64,000 nucleotides of DNA from Myrica gale (taxonomy: Eukaryota; Streptophyta; Magnoliopsida; Fagales; Myricaceae): assembly GCA_963930655.1 (NCBI GenBank), contig OZ005606.1:19880001-19944000 (forward strand), read 5' to 3'. The position numbers and the translations under genes are program-made. The notes under the pieces were generated by a model. It did not search any database. It had not been told where the DNA came from and saw only the letters and a list, made by a program, of their open reading frames with translations. Below are positions 12,501-22,999 of the stretch, one piece after another. Each line of letters opens with the position of its first letter. Position 1 is the stretch's first letter.

Positions 12501-12694
12501 TTCAGAGAAGCAATATGTTCATAATGCTAAACACAAAATTTCAGTGCATATACATAAATTGTAGTTAGCACCATAAATAACCAGTTTGCATAATTCCTTC
12601 AGAAAAACAATATGTTCACAATGCTAAAAACAAAATTTCAATGCACATACATAACTTGTAGTTAGCATCATAAATAACATGTTTGCATAACACA
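12501..12694. repeat. 97-bp tandem duplication
   Basis: Unit 12501-12597 (starts TTCAGAGAAGCAATATG) is repeated at 12598-12694 with about 8 differences. It lies in the non-coding middle of the MULE. Confidence 0.85.
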
Positions 12695-12823
12695 TGCTGC
12701 CATAAACGGTAGAAATTCATATCTGTTTAAAAAAATATAGACATATACATAACTTGTAGTCAGCACCATAATTGTTTACAAAAACATCCAAAAAACAGAT
12801 AAGTTGCTTACATCACAACATCC

Positions 12824-13057
12824 AAAGTTCAACACCATATGTGTTTACATCACAACATCCAAACAACTAAATTTAGCACCATAACTGTGCACAAAATCAG
12901 CCAAAATACATCCATCCAAACTATGCTCATCACAGCATCCAAAGTTCAACACCATATGTGTTTACATCACAACATCCAAACAGCTAAATTTAGCACCATA
13001 ACTGTGCACAAAATCAGCCAAAATACATCCATCCAAACTATGCTCATCACAGCATCC
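12824..13057. repeat. 117-bp tandem duplication
   Basis: Unit 12824-12940 (starts AAAGTTCAACACC) is repeated at 12941-13057 almost perfectly. 117 bp is a multiple of three, so the accidental ORF across it shows a 39-residue repeat, but nothing supports that ORF as a gene. The near identity means the duplication is recent. Confidence 0.9.
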
Positions 13058-13439
13058 AAAGTTCAAAAAACTGCCAACATCCAACCTACCAAAACAATAA
13101 GCCCCCATAATTTCCATCTGTCATCCAAAATGCAAACTAAAATATCTCCCATCACTTCCCAAACCTCCTACATATTTTGGCTACGACGTACTGGCGTCAT
13201 CTTCTTCCTCGGCCTGTTTGCTATGTAATGGCAGGAGATGTATGCCCCATGGGTGGTTGAGCATTTGAAGCACCTACTGATCCATAGGGGGTTGAGGTGA
13301 GTAGGACATGGTGTGTCCATTTCGGGCTGATAAGCTCCTACATACTAGGACTGCTATGAAGTCCTAACATCCTACATTTACACAAGCTATCACGTCAATT
13401 ACAAAGATATTAACATAGACATATTCATAAATCATTAAA

Positions 13440-15443
13440 GGCTGAATAGCTTACTCCTGAAGTCTGTTGTGCTTTTTCTTTGGGTATGTCTTGGTATTGT
13501 GACTTATCACCTTGCAGATTTTGCATGCATGATTATTCTCTTGTCTTGTAACCTTGTAGGTCTAATCAGGCTCATCAGGTCCCTTCACCTTGCAAATCTA
13601 GGTCTGCCAAGTTGCCTCTTATATTGGGGTGGCAATATAGTGTCATCATCATCCTTTGGCCATTCATCGAGTCCAGGTATTGACTCGATTGCAAAGCGAT
13701 ACACCTACCACATTCAGATTCACATTCGAACCACAGTCAATACATACATTTAAATAAACCTTACGTTTTGTCGATCACACATAAACGTATAGCCTTTGTA
13801 ATCAAAAGGTCCAATATCGCTTTCTAATATGTCTAAGAACCAACACCATGAATCCTTACACTCTGCCTCCACAACGACATAGGCAATTGGGAACAAATCG
13901 TCATTCTCATCCTTGCCAACTGCTGCTAGCAACTGACCCCCCATACCTAACATTTAAATGACAACAATCAACAGCTACCATTGGCATACAACCTGCCAAA
14001 AATCCCTTTTTACAAGCATCCAAGCAGATATACATTCTTTGGAAATGGTCACCGTCCTTTTTAATCTTTAACGGTGCTCCCTGGGTTCCACTTCCAAATG
14101 GCACGCCCGTAGTCCTTACAATGCGAATAATGCTCTTCATGGTTGCCATTAATAATCATAATTGCCTTTCTTTTCGCATTGTAATTGACTTGTTTGCTTA
14201 CCCCACTGTTGAACTCTCATCGAATCATGTCTTGTAATGCACTCAAGGACATTGTAGGCCTTTTTGTTGTTGTAACAGTTCCCACAACCATGTTTAGAGG
14301 ACATTGTCTTAATTTGGAGGGCCTTTCTATCATTTGTCTAGGAAGCATAAATCTTACAACTACATGCTACACTCTTACACTCAGCCCGTACTCGGAGCTT
14401 GTCATTCTTCTCAAATTTGAAGTCAAAGCTATTTTGTAAAGCATATAGATTCAGCGCAGCTTTGAACTCATCAATACCTCTGAATAAGAGCCCAGTCTTC
14501 AGCTAAATCTTGTGCTTCATGTCAACACTTAGGGCAAACCCTGAGTATCTCCTATTGGGTGGTGCATATGCGTCATTCTCGTTGTCAGATGCACTGAGGA
14601 ATGTGTGTCACTTTCTATGTTGACAGAGCCAATGTCACTCCTATAGTCAACCTCTCCGTCCCCAACACAAGTTCCAAACCAACTGACACCCTTCATCGAA
14701 TCCTTTGCTTCCTTGTCAGCCCCATCAGAATACAAATCAGTTTCTTCCACCTCTCAACAACTGTTTCCTCTTCCTCCATTTGATTATTTTGAGTACCACT
14801 TCCACCTCTCAACAACTGTTTTCTCTTCCTAATAGATTCACCTGCAGCCTCAGTTACACTAACCCCTCATTGCACCTTCAAACCCAACATCATCATCCCT
14901 CTCAAACCCACCTGCGTCATCCTCATTATCACCACCCTCATACCCAGCCTCAATACCACCTTCATATCCAACCTCAGTACCTCCCTCTCTTGCAGCCTCA
15001 TTACAACTATCAATATGCTGCCCAGAATCCTCAGCACCACACACACCCCCAGCCGAATCCTCTGCAGGGCACTGACTTCGAATATAATCAATCACATTTG
15101 GCTCCTTAGCAAAAATTGGCATGTCAATAGTGTGCTCAACATACATGTCCATCAATATTGTATCCTCACTCTCAATCCTCCATAGCAAGTCAATAACATA
15201 ACCATCAATCTTCAAACAAGTAAATTGATGTCCATGACTCTCACAACCCAGCTTATACCATAATGTTGCAAACCCTGAATAACTAATGTCTTTCAACAAT
15301 GCGTTGAAAGACAAAATAATGATGTAGTCAGGATCCATGTTCCCAACTTCCTCCTTAGTCCCACCAGTATAATCTAAGGGTTCAGCACCGAACGATCCAC
15401 CATGGTGGACAAAAATCCTTAGCAGCTTCATACCTGCATGCAT
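13440..15443 (-). pseudogene. MuDR-type MULE transposase, multiply disrupted
   Basis: Read on the minus strand. 15443-14859 is an MuDR N-terminal PB1-like domain (VHHGG, GGTKEEVGNMDPDYI) followed by an acidic Glu/Gly/Asp-rich stretch. 14500-14200 is the plant MuDR DNA-binding region (FRGIDEFKAALNLYALQN, CSCKIYAS) with stops. 14149-13750 is the DDE core: QRMYICLDACKKGFLAGC, then GGQLLAAVGKDENDDLFPIAY and EAECKDSWCWFLDIL, which lies in another frame. 13560-13470 retains a CCHC-like tail (CKICKVISHNTKT). Frames change several times and stop codons interrupt conserved blocks, so it cannot make transposase. It starts close to the right TIR. Confidence 0.88.
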
Positions 15444-16189
15444 GCATCATACGTGATAAGTGAATGTACAATCTGACCCTCCAAAATGCTGATTTATATG
15501 TTCGTGTGAGTCAACTCAAAACACAGGGACTTGAACTAAATTACAGGGACTAAATTGGCAGCATGCATGGACTAAGTCAAGGTCTTCATCTGAAACGATG
15601 AATAGAATAGTTAATGTCTTAGTTTAGTTGGAATCTGAGTTGGATCGGGGACCACTGTCCAGACAACCTTTAATAGTTAATAAAGTATGTATTTTATGGG
15701 ACCACTTCAGAAACACAGTGACTTAAAAGCATTTTTCAGATTCTGGGACCACTTCAATCACAAGCCAATGTGTATAAAAATCACAACCAATTAAGACAAA
15801 ACAAACTAGGGTGGCCTAGGACTACACGACCTAAGACAAAAAAATAACAGAATGAAAAGTTCTCCTAAGATTACACAAAATCAGGCGAAGTCAATAACAA
15901 TCACAAAATACAACAAGAACTCATACATAGCGACTCAAAGCAACTAAAAATACATACCTCAAAAGGTTTTGTTTTGGTTCCCGTTAACCCCTTGCAGAAA
16001 ACGGTACCATGATAACGCGAGGTACATAAAATGCCGAAAGATGGTATGAACAAATTGGGCTTGCTTTGACTTGAGAAATAGAGTTAGGGTAAAAGTACAA
16101 TTTGGGGCTAGGGCTTGCTTGTAGAAGGAGATACGACAGAGAGGAATTGAGGATTTGCTTCAAAAGGTGTTAGGGTTCAAGTGAGGTCC

Positions 16190-16478
16190 CACTCAAGGAA
16201 TGAGAGAAGTGTAGGTGGGGTCAGTGGGTCACGCGGAAAAAGAAATGGGCCTTGTGGGATTTTTTTGTTTTTTTATGACGTGTCAAGGGCTTACGTGGCA
16301 AACATGTGGCATTAAGGGCTTACGTGGCTTAGGTTCCGGCAATATGGTGAACGAAATGGGGAGGGAGGATCATTGGCAATCGAGTTAGTGAATAGGAGGA
16401 TTGATTTTATCATTTTGGTAATGCAGAGACCAAATCGATTTTTGCGTATAACATAGGGACCATTTTGACATTTATCCC
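16190..16478 (-). repeat. MULE right terminal inverted repeat
   Basis: Reverse complement of the left arm. Its outer end is ...GACATTTATCCC at 16478. The transposase would be transcribed leftwards from inside this arm, as in other MULEs. Confidence 0.9.
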
Positions 16479-16654
16479 TTTTGAGAAATAATGCAAACTT
16501 AAAATATTCAGGTTGTATTCGGATTTTAAGAATGTGTTTAAAAAACCCGAACTCGATCCGAATCTTGTCGGAATGTATAAATAAAATCTGAACCCGAATA
16601 AAGCCGACTCGACTGGGTCGGGGCCTCGGGTCTTGGATTTTTTGAATAGCCCTA

Positions 16655-16947
16655 TCAAGCTAGATATTTGTAGCTGCCACAAGCGCGAAAGATTCTCCTC
16701 CAACTAGAAAATTGATGCTGAAAAATCCTTTCGTGTACACATGACATAAGGAGCCTCCCAAGTCTTTTAAACAAGTAGCCAAGACAGCCACCCAGTCTCG
16801 ACTAGCAACATCAACATTGCATTTTAAGCTCTCCAATGACGGAGGACACCATCTAGCACTAGATGTGGCCGAGTTACACCACCCTTGCAAATGCTCAAAA
16901 AATCGATGATGAATCATCCTAATCATCTCCTGAATATTAAGGTCCAC
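16655..16947 (-). pseudogene. LINE-type RNase H fragment
   Basis: The minus-strand ORF contains WCPPSLESLKCNVDVASRD, a VAVLATCLKDLGG stretch and GESFALVAA, the pattern of the RNase H-like (RVT_3) tail found at the 3' end of plant LINE polyproteins and their host-like relatives. Only the N-terminal half of the domain remains and it abuts the outer MULE-bearing repeat, which probably truncated it. Confidence 0.7.
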
Positions 16948-16997
16948 ATGCTAATGAATCACTATGTTCCTTCAAAACCAAATCGGTCCAAAATAAC

Positions 16998-17819
16998 TGA
17001 TGCGTTGAGAGTGAAATCTCGTTCTGCATTAAAGAAGACATGGAGCAAGGAATGTAGTTGAGATAACTAATGAATTTATCTCTTTATTCACACAAAGACA
17101 AGGATATGAAAGTGTGTTTTGTGTGAATGATATGAAAAATATGGAATATGAAGATTTGAAATATTTCCCAGGTGATGTAAATGATATGTGATGGTTGTGT
17201 ATTCATTTTGGATGTTATGAATGTGTATTTATAGGCACATATGAAAAATAGCCGTTGGGAGTCGTCTGTTAAAACGAGTCGGTCGACCCTTACAAGTTAC
17301 CGTTACCCAATGATCATATTATCAGAAGCTCAACGACTCTATTTTAAAATCAATTAGTCGACCGTTATACCAAACGATTGAAGACCAGTCGATCGCTTCA
17401 TCAGCCGGTTGACCTCTTCAACTTAAGCACATTGTCCCGTTCTTTTAAAACCATATTTTTGACCACTTTTAAACACCCAATTTTAAAGACTTACTTCGCA
17501 TAAGTATATGAAAGGTTTAAGAGTTTGTTTGAGGTGTTTTGAAACCTTTAATATTTCAAACAAAAGGTAAAACGATTTATGCACGTTTTGAAAGATATGC
17601 AAGTGTGTTTCATAATCCTTGTAAAAAGTGAAACAAAGAGTTACAAAGCTTATACTTTAAGGTCCTGGATCTTCACTTTTGAGCTCCTTGCATCTTCTTG
17701 ATTTTTTTTAAGTCTTTGGCTCTTTCATCAAAACTTCTTTATCTTTGAAGATGTCCGTTTTATAAACTTGATTCATTTATTGAAATCATCAAAATCTCGA
17801 TTGTGTACAAAAGCCAACA
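16998..17819 (-). repeat. truncated Sirevirus-like LTR (minus orientation)
   Basis: The right end is TTGTGTACAAAAGCCAACA, the complement of the TGTTGGCTTTTGTACAC LTR start seen in Sirevirus-type copia LTRs. The interior (for example GCCGTTGGGAGTCG, ACGAGTCGGTCG, TTACCGTTACC) matches the complete LTR at 59040-60292. At about 820 bp against 1253 bp it has lost sequence, and its flanks (ATAAC, AAACT) are not a direct repeat. A deleted or recombined solo LTR is likely. Confidence 0.65.
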
Positions 17820-18944
17820 AAACTAATAGAAATTGCATTATGAGGCTCCAATTATTTCAGCGAACGAGAAAATAAATTGGGGATTTTCTGTGTTTGTTGC
17901 AATTCAAGATCGCTAGTTAGAGGAAAATGTTTACATAGTCAAAGATATTACACCAAAGGTGAATAAAAGAGGTGCAAATGCCGCCACCGCTTTCCTTCCA
18001 CCCACTCCTCTGCACTTTTCACGATGGTGTTTTCTGCTGAAAATATTTTTCTCCGTGGCAAATGAACATTAAATTAATAAATTCGCGTGTGATATGGGTG
18101 AATAGGGAAGGCACATTGGTAGAGTGATATAGGTGAATATCACGTGAGAGACACGTTTTCATGGAGTCTGTCTGTTTTAACGCAAAAATGGACTGAGGAT
18201 GACTTTTGATCATTTTTGAAACTTAAAGGAAGTAAATATCCGTTAAGATATTTGGTGGGCCAACATTGATTTTTGTTCATACTTAAGGGGTGAACAATAA
18301 AATTACCCCAAATTAAAAAATATTATTTGAAAGTTTGAGTATCAGTGATATAGAATTTGCAGAGATTGTTTTAAAAGAGAGAAACTAATATATTGCATAT
18401 GGATCATGTCTTGGCAAATATCTTCTGTGATTTTGTCCTAGTACATAAAAAAAGAAAATTATATTTTTATACGTTTTAAGTAGATCATAAATTTTACAAT
18501 TTACGCTCCAAACTGTCAAATCTGACACATTTCAAATTACTAATGGCTATACACTCCATGCTACAAATAAAGTGTTAGAATTTTGACACTTCGTATTTTT
18601 TTTTCTTCTAACCTTGCCTACCTACCTCGATTAATAGTGCAGTAACACTTGTTATTAATTAATTGTAATGGTAAATGTCAAAAGTCATTGTAGCTTATAA
18701 TGTGTAAGGTGTAGTAGTTTGAGATGTAAATGACAAAAGTGATCACATGCAAAATATATATTTTTAATAACAATTGAAAAACATAAATATTCATGTTGGA
18801 GAGTTGGTGACATTAACGTGGGATGCACTTTTTTTAATCTTTTAAACAACGTGGTATGCACTTATTTGCAAATTCTCTAATTAAAAATTTCAAACAAACA
18901 ACCAATAAATTAAAGAATAACGAAAAATAGGATGATTAAAAAAA
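17820..18944. other. AT-rich intergenic DNA, nothing recognised
   Basis: No coding motif or repeat structure was recognised on either strand. A minus-strand ORF at 18019-18213 is short and without similarity I can name. Confidence 0.5.
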
Positions 18945-19256
18945 AAGTAAATTCACTTTTTAGTCTCTAGGTTTTGGACACTTTTTCATTTTAGTCCTTC
19001 ACTTTCAACTTTCAAATTTTTAGTCCTTAAGTTTTTTTTTAGAGCTCTCTGACACGTCGGCAAATTTGTACCGGTCGACCGCTCACTTTCAACATATATA
19101 CCCGGTCGACCTCTTTAAGGTCCGTTAAGCATATAGACGGCAAACTGACGGAATGATCATTTCGTAAAAAAAAATTCAAGGACTAAAAATTTAGAGTTTG
19201 AAAATACGGACTAAAATGAAAAAATATTCAAAACCTCGGGACTAAAAAGTAAATTA
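18945..19256. mobile_element. foldback MITE upstream of the CML gene
   Basis: The arms AAATTCACTTTTTAGTCTCTAGGTTTTGGACAC... and the complement of ...CCTCGGGACTAAAAAGTAAATT are inverted over about 100 bp (shared TTCATTTTAGTCC, AAATTTTTAGTCCTT). The central part holds CCGGTCGACC words. The right edge is about 360 bp upstream of the CML start codon, so the element may lie in or near its promoter. The type (MULE-derived) is inferred from the TTAGTCC style of the arms. Confidence 0.85.
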
Positions 19257-19618
19257 AAAAAAAAAAAAGAGGTGGGAGGAGATTCATAATTTCATATGAC
19301 CCGAAACGTCCCAAATCCCGTGCTCCAATCACGCGCATACTCCCACCCTTTAAATTTGGCACTCATATTTCCACCCAATTTATCCTTTTTTTTTTCTTTT
19401 TCCGTCCCAAAAGCTCACACCGTTGCAATAAGGAGATCCAGTCTGTTACGAACTTACCATTCGATCTGATTGGTTTATTTCCCCAAAAATCCTGTCCCTT
19501 CAACGCGCTCCTCATATAACGATCCCCTTTTTCTCTCATTCCCATCGTCTCTCTGAAAAATCGCGTTCCACAAACTAATTTTTGTTTCCCAATTAATCCT
19601 TACCCCACATACAAAACC

Positions 19619-20191
19619 ATGCTCAAAATTTTTTTTCGCCGGAAAAAGAAACCCGGTTCGTCTACCGGTCCATCCCTTTCACCAACAGCTGCTCCAATGA
19701 ACTCCTTCCCGTCGCGGTCGCCGTCTATGGACACCAGGGCCCAGATCGCGGAGCTTGAGCAAGTGTTCAGGAAGTTCGACGCCAATGGCGACGGCAAGAT
19801 CTCGTCCTCCGAGCTCCGATCCATCATGGACAGCCTTGGCCAAAAGCCCTCGGAGGAGGAGCTCCAGAAGATTATCGGGGACATCGACTGCGACGGCGAC
19901 GGCTGCATCGACCTCCAGGAGTTCTTGGAGCTGAACACCAACGGCGTAGATTCCGAGGAGGTGTTGAGTAGTCTGAAGGAAGCGTTCTCGGTATACGACA
20001 TCGACGGGAACGGGTTGATATCTGCGGAAGAGCTGCACAAGGTGATGAAATGCCTGAACGACGAGTGCTCCCTCGCGGAGTGCAGGAAGATGATCAGCGG
20101 CGTCGACAGAAACGGTGACGGGATGATTAGTTTCGACGAGTTCAAGGACATGATGATGAATGGTTCGCGCCAGGGTTTGATGGACAAATGA
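19619..20191 (+). CDS. Calmodulin-like protein with four EF-hands (CML25/26-like)
   Basis: Single exon of 190 codons, distinctly GC-richer than its surroundings. Four canonical EF-hand loops start DANGDGKISSSE (54-65), DCDGDGCIDLQE (90-101), DIDGNGLISAEE (127-138) and DRNGDGMISFDE (163-174). Each has Asp at loop position 1, Gly at 6 and Glu at 12, so all four should bind calcium. The first 36 residues are basic then Ser/Pro-rich (FFRRKKK), a non-conserved extension common among CMLs. Motifs between hands 3 and 4 (ECSLAECRKMI) resemble Arabidopsis CML25/26 and pollen-type relatives. Role: a calcium sensor that changes shape and binds targets; tissue and target cannot be read here. A second in-frame Met is at residue 27. 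The gene is intact with no neighbour in operon-like proximity. Confidence 0.95.
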   Translation: MLKIFFRRKKKPGSSTGPSLSPTAAPMNSFPSRSPSMDTRAQIAELEQVFRKFDANGDGKISSSELRSIMDSLGQKPSEEELQKIIGDIDCDGDGCIDLQEFLELNTNGVDSEEVLSSLKEAFSVYDIDGNGLISAEELHKVMKCLNDECSLAECRKMISGVDRNGDGMISFDEFKDMMMNGSRQGLMDK

Positions 20192-21550
20192 TCAGTGCGA
20201 AGCATCTCCATCGATCCAAAGGATTTAGTTCGGTTCTCGTTCCCGTTCTTTCTAGGGAGATCAGATTGATAGGTGGTTGATCGGTAAAGTTTGTGAATAT
20301 TCTCAGGATGATCTGTTTGTTAATTCCGTTTCAGTGGTAGTTTTTCCTATTTTCATTTGTCCATTATCTTCCTTCTTCGCATGAATCATGATATGTGTGT
20401 TTGACGTTCCATTATCAAACGAACGCGTATTCATGTCTGATGGTATGCCATAGGGAATAATTTGTGGTACGGTTCAGCAGATAGCAGCAGCTTTCTTTAC
20501 GAAATTATGAAACTGGGTCCATTACATCGGTAGACCATGCATACAACACTGCCAAACATGTTTGTATAATGGTTTTGAAAAACTTTCTTCGATTTCTAAT
20601 TCAATCATGTTATTTTTAAAAAAATAGGAATAAATACAAAATCATTCCATTTGGTATAACGAAAATCGAATTAATGAATTAATCTTTGTGTTTTTGTGAT
20701 AATAAAAACATAAAATTAGTCTCTTATTTCACAAAAACATAAAATCAATCTCTGATGGAATACAAATAATAAATGAAAGTGGAACCAGAGACTAGGACTA
20801 ATTCAATTTTGGACTGATAATGTATTTTATCCCTTAAAAATATTTCAATATTCAATATATTTTTTTATCTATTAAAAAACAACACAAAAACTAAAAAAAA
20901 ACTTTAACCAAAACCTATGAAAATTATTCTCACATAAATCTTGTTTCAAAAACATAATCTTTTTAATCACATTTTTCAAGATAATTCATTTAAAAAATGA
21001 TCTCTTTTCTATGACGCCTTTTCAAAAACATACAACAAAACATGAACTTTTTTTAATCATTACAAAATAAAATATTTTAAAAAACACAAACAAACATAAC
21101 CATATGTCCATTCTCACCCAATGTAGTTAAGTGCCCCAGTTAATCAGTGAGCTGGGGCTGTTGACCGTACAAACTTTCCATTGGTTGATCTTGCACCAGC
21201 TCGGGTTCGGGGTCACCCTTTAAATTTTGCTTTGACCAGAGACTTTCACTCTTTTTTCTTGTTCTCTGTATTAAAGCCTCATTCCCCACCACAGAGTAGA
21301 AAGATGTGCAAAATATCCTTTGCCTTTTTTGACTTTTAAGACCTCCACACTTTGCCTAGAATTGAATGTGATAGTTACCTCCGCCATGTATTACAGGCAT
21401 TTGGGTTCGCTTGTGATTAACGTTTCAGATTCTGAGTATTGAGTTCTGATTGTGTTTTAGGAGAAAAAAAGAAGTAATCCTCAAACTTTATAGTCTGCTA
21501 TGGCCGGTACCACGCGAAAATTAAAAGAATGTGCATGGTACTGTTCATAA
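20192..21550. other. CML 3' flank and AT-rich intergenic DNA
   Basis: The first few hundred bases should be the CML 3' UTR. 20630-20835 reads like a decayed GGGATAAA-type MITE (AATAAATACAAAATCATTCC ... GTATTTTATCCCTT, opposed TTAGTCTC-like phrases). No gene was recognised in the remainder. Confidence 0.45.
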
Positions 21551-21551
21551 C

Positions 21552-21630
21552 AAACCGGGTCAAACAACCCGAAAAAATGCAAGAACTCTGGTATCTTACA
21601 GTTTTTATCGGGTTGTTTGACCTGGTTTTT
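21552..21630. repeat. short imperfect hairpin
   Basis: ACCGGGTCAAACAACCCG (from 21554) and CGGGTTGTTTGACCTGGTT (from 21609) pair with one mismatch, with weaker pairing outside and a loop of about 35 nt. Confidence 0.7.
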
Positions 21631-21727
21631 TGACTTCTTTGTGAATGACCTACACCATACACCTTTTTTTTGTGTCTTCAAAACAGAGAAACTTTATTAA
21701 AATAAGCAGAAAATGAGAAAAAAATAA

Positions 21728-22000
21728 CTAGGGGATCGGACCGCTCATGAGTCCATAACACCAAATTTGAAAAGTGCTCGGAAACATAAGATGAATATCC
21801 TCAATCCAGTTGGGCATGCGCCACTCCTTTCTTTTAGGGACATTCTGAAGAGCTTTGATCACCAAGAGGGCATCACCTTCAAGTGGGACAGATTTGAGAC
21901 CTCTTCTAATGGCTTCTTGATCCCCCAATTTCGCTGCTACTGCTTCACCCTCCAGCGGGCTGCTTTCAAGCTCCTTACAGATATTGGCACCCAAAATCAC
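21728..22000 (-). pseudogene. LINE-type RNase H fragment
   Basis: The minus-strand frame has the middle of an RVT_3 RNase H-like domain: LEGEAVAAKLGDQEAIRRGL (A-rich helix after the catalytic Glu) and LEGDALLVIKALQNV (second catalytic-region Asp), then a decayed tail. It is the complementary half of the domain type seen at 16655-16947 but a separate copy. No RT remains nearby. Confidence 0.68.
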
Positions 22001-22079
22001 TCCTTAATGATAAATAATATTCTACATGCAATAAAACAATTTAGAAAATAATTTAATTCTTTTACTAGATTAAGTATTT

Positions 22080-22925
22080 CAAGTGAATACTAATTTCTGT
22101 TTTTGCAACTTTTTTTAAAACTTTTAATTTCGAAAATAAATATAAACCATCAATATCAGAGCACATGTCATGCTTAAGAAAATTTTCAAGATTGAGACAT
22201 TTTTTTTCTAAAGCACAATCATCAAAAGATCTTAATCTTTCAAAACCAAGCAAAAAACCAAATATGTCATAATACTAAGATCTTAATCTTTCCAAACCAA
22301 ACAAAAAACCAAATATATCATCGTACTAAGATCTTAATCTTTCAAAATCAAACAAAAAACCAAATATGTAATCATACTTTGATAATAATTCAAATCTATC
22401 ATGTATGGAAGATATTGTTTGATCTACAATATAATAAAAATAATTAATTTTGAAAGATTCATCTGTTGACTTCATAATCTCATAATTATTTTCATCAAAT
22501 TGTTTCTTCCTATGAGTGACGTTTTTTCGGAAATACAACTTCTATATCCATTTCAACTGCAACTTGTTTTGATAAATCCAAAGTAGATTTAAAACCATTT
22601 TCTCTTAATTTTGAAATAAGAAATAAATCCCTTTAATTTATTCATAGTAAGATATATACTCATATTTTTAAGTTGTAAGCTTTTACTAACTGAATTTACA
22701 GCAAACAATATCTTATATCATATATTAATTCCCAATAGAAATTCAAAGTTTTCAATCTCATTGGTTACTAAGCATTTAGCTTCACTACTTATCTTAGGAT
22801 CTTCACTAATTTCTGCCAATTTCAATAAAACATCTCTAATTTTTGGAGTTTGAAATTTTAGAGCTTTAACAATTTCCATGCGACTTTCCCAACATGTTTG
22901 ACAGGTAAAAAGCCCCTCTGTTTTC
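22080..22925 (-). pseudogene. hAT transposase fragment (zinc finger MYM-type 1-like), rearranged
   Basis: On the minus strand, 22920-22720 reads QTCWESRMEIVKALKFQTPK and SSEAKCLVTNEIENFEFLLG. 22530-22380 reads a block with NYFYYIVDQTISSI and RFE, then IFGFLFDFERLRS. 22250-22100 reads CLNLENFLKHDMCSDIDG. These are consecutive blocks of the catalytic-to-dimerisation region of plant hAT transposases often annotated as zinc finger MYM-type protein 1-like. Frames are interrupted and a 51-bp segment is triplicated in the middle. No intact termini were found. Confidence 0.8.
22226..22378. repeat. 51-bp tandem triplication inside hAT transposase remnant
   Basis: Units start at 22226, 22277 and 22328 (AAGATCTTAATCTTTC...). 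Each is 17 codons long in the transposase frame (YDxIFGFLF..ERLRS on the minus strand), but the junctions give TAG, so it arose after or with loss of coding. Confidence 0.93.
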
Positions 22926-22999
22926 TGTTTGCCTAGAACCTTTTTTTTTTTTTTTTTTATTATAGACTTGCCTAGAACCTTTTCGTTTGAGCCTTGTGG

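Larger units (their letters stand above)
11308..16478 (-). mobile_element. MULE (Mutator-like) transposon, 5.17 kb, decayed autonomous type
   Basis: Long inverted ends start GGGATAAATGTCAAAAT and match over about 290 bp with scattered mismatches (11308-11600 against 16190-16478). The flanks are TTTTTAGAA (11299-11307) and TTTTGAGAA (16479-16487), 8 of 9 identical, which fits the 9-bp duplication of Mutator elements. Inside are a broken MuDR-type transposase on the minus strand and a broken GRF-zinc-finger gene on the plus strand, converging towards a central region with tandem repeats. The strand given is that of the transposase. Confidence 0.93.
11033..16653. mobile_element. outer element split by the MULE (GGGTTCGGGTCGGG-type repeat)
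   Basis: The left part (11033-11307) starts GATAGGGCTGGGCTTTTCGG and has reiterated CGGGTTCGGGTC/CCCGAACC words. The right part (16479-16653) has the matching AACCCGAAC, CGACTCGACTGGGTCGGGGC words and ends TGAATAGCCCTATC, so GATAGGGCT is inverted at the two edges. The parts flank the MULE directly, so the MULE landed inside this older non-autonomous repeat. I could not find a convincing target duplication for the outer element. Confidence 0.55.

Noticed and set aside
12839-13228. 129-codon ORF with a 39-residue repeat
   Set aside because: It is explained by the 117-bp tandem duplication in the non-coding middle of the MULE; codon content is AT-biased noise.
14705-15109. Plus-strand Pro/His/Gln-rich ORF
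   Set aside because: It is antisense to the acidic stretch of the MULE transposase.
19600-20211. Minus-strand 203-codon ORF opposite the CML gene
   Set aside because: Shadow of the GC-rich EF-hand coding strand, without motifs of its own.
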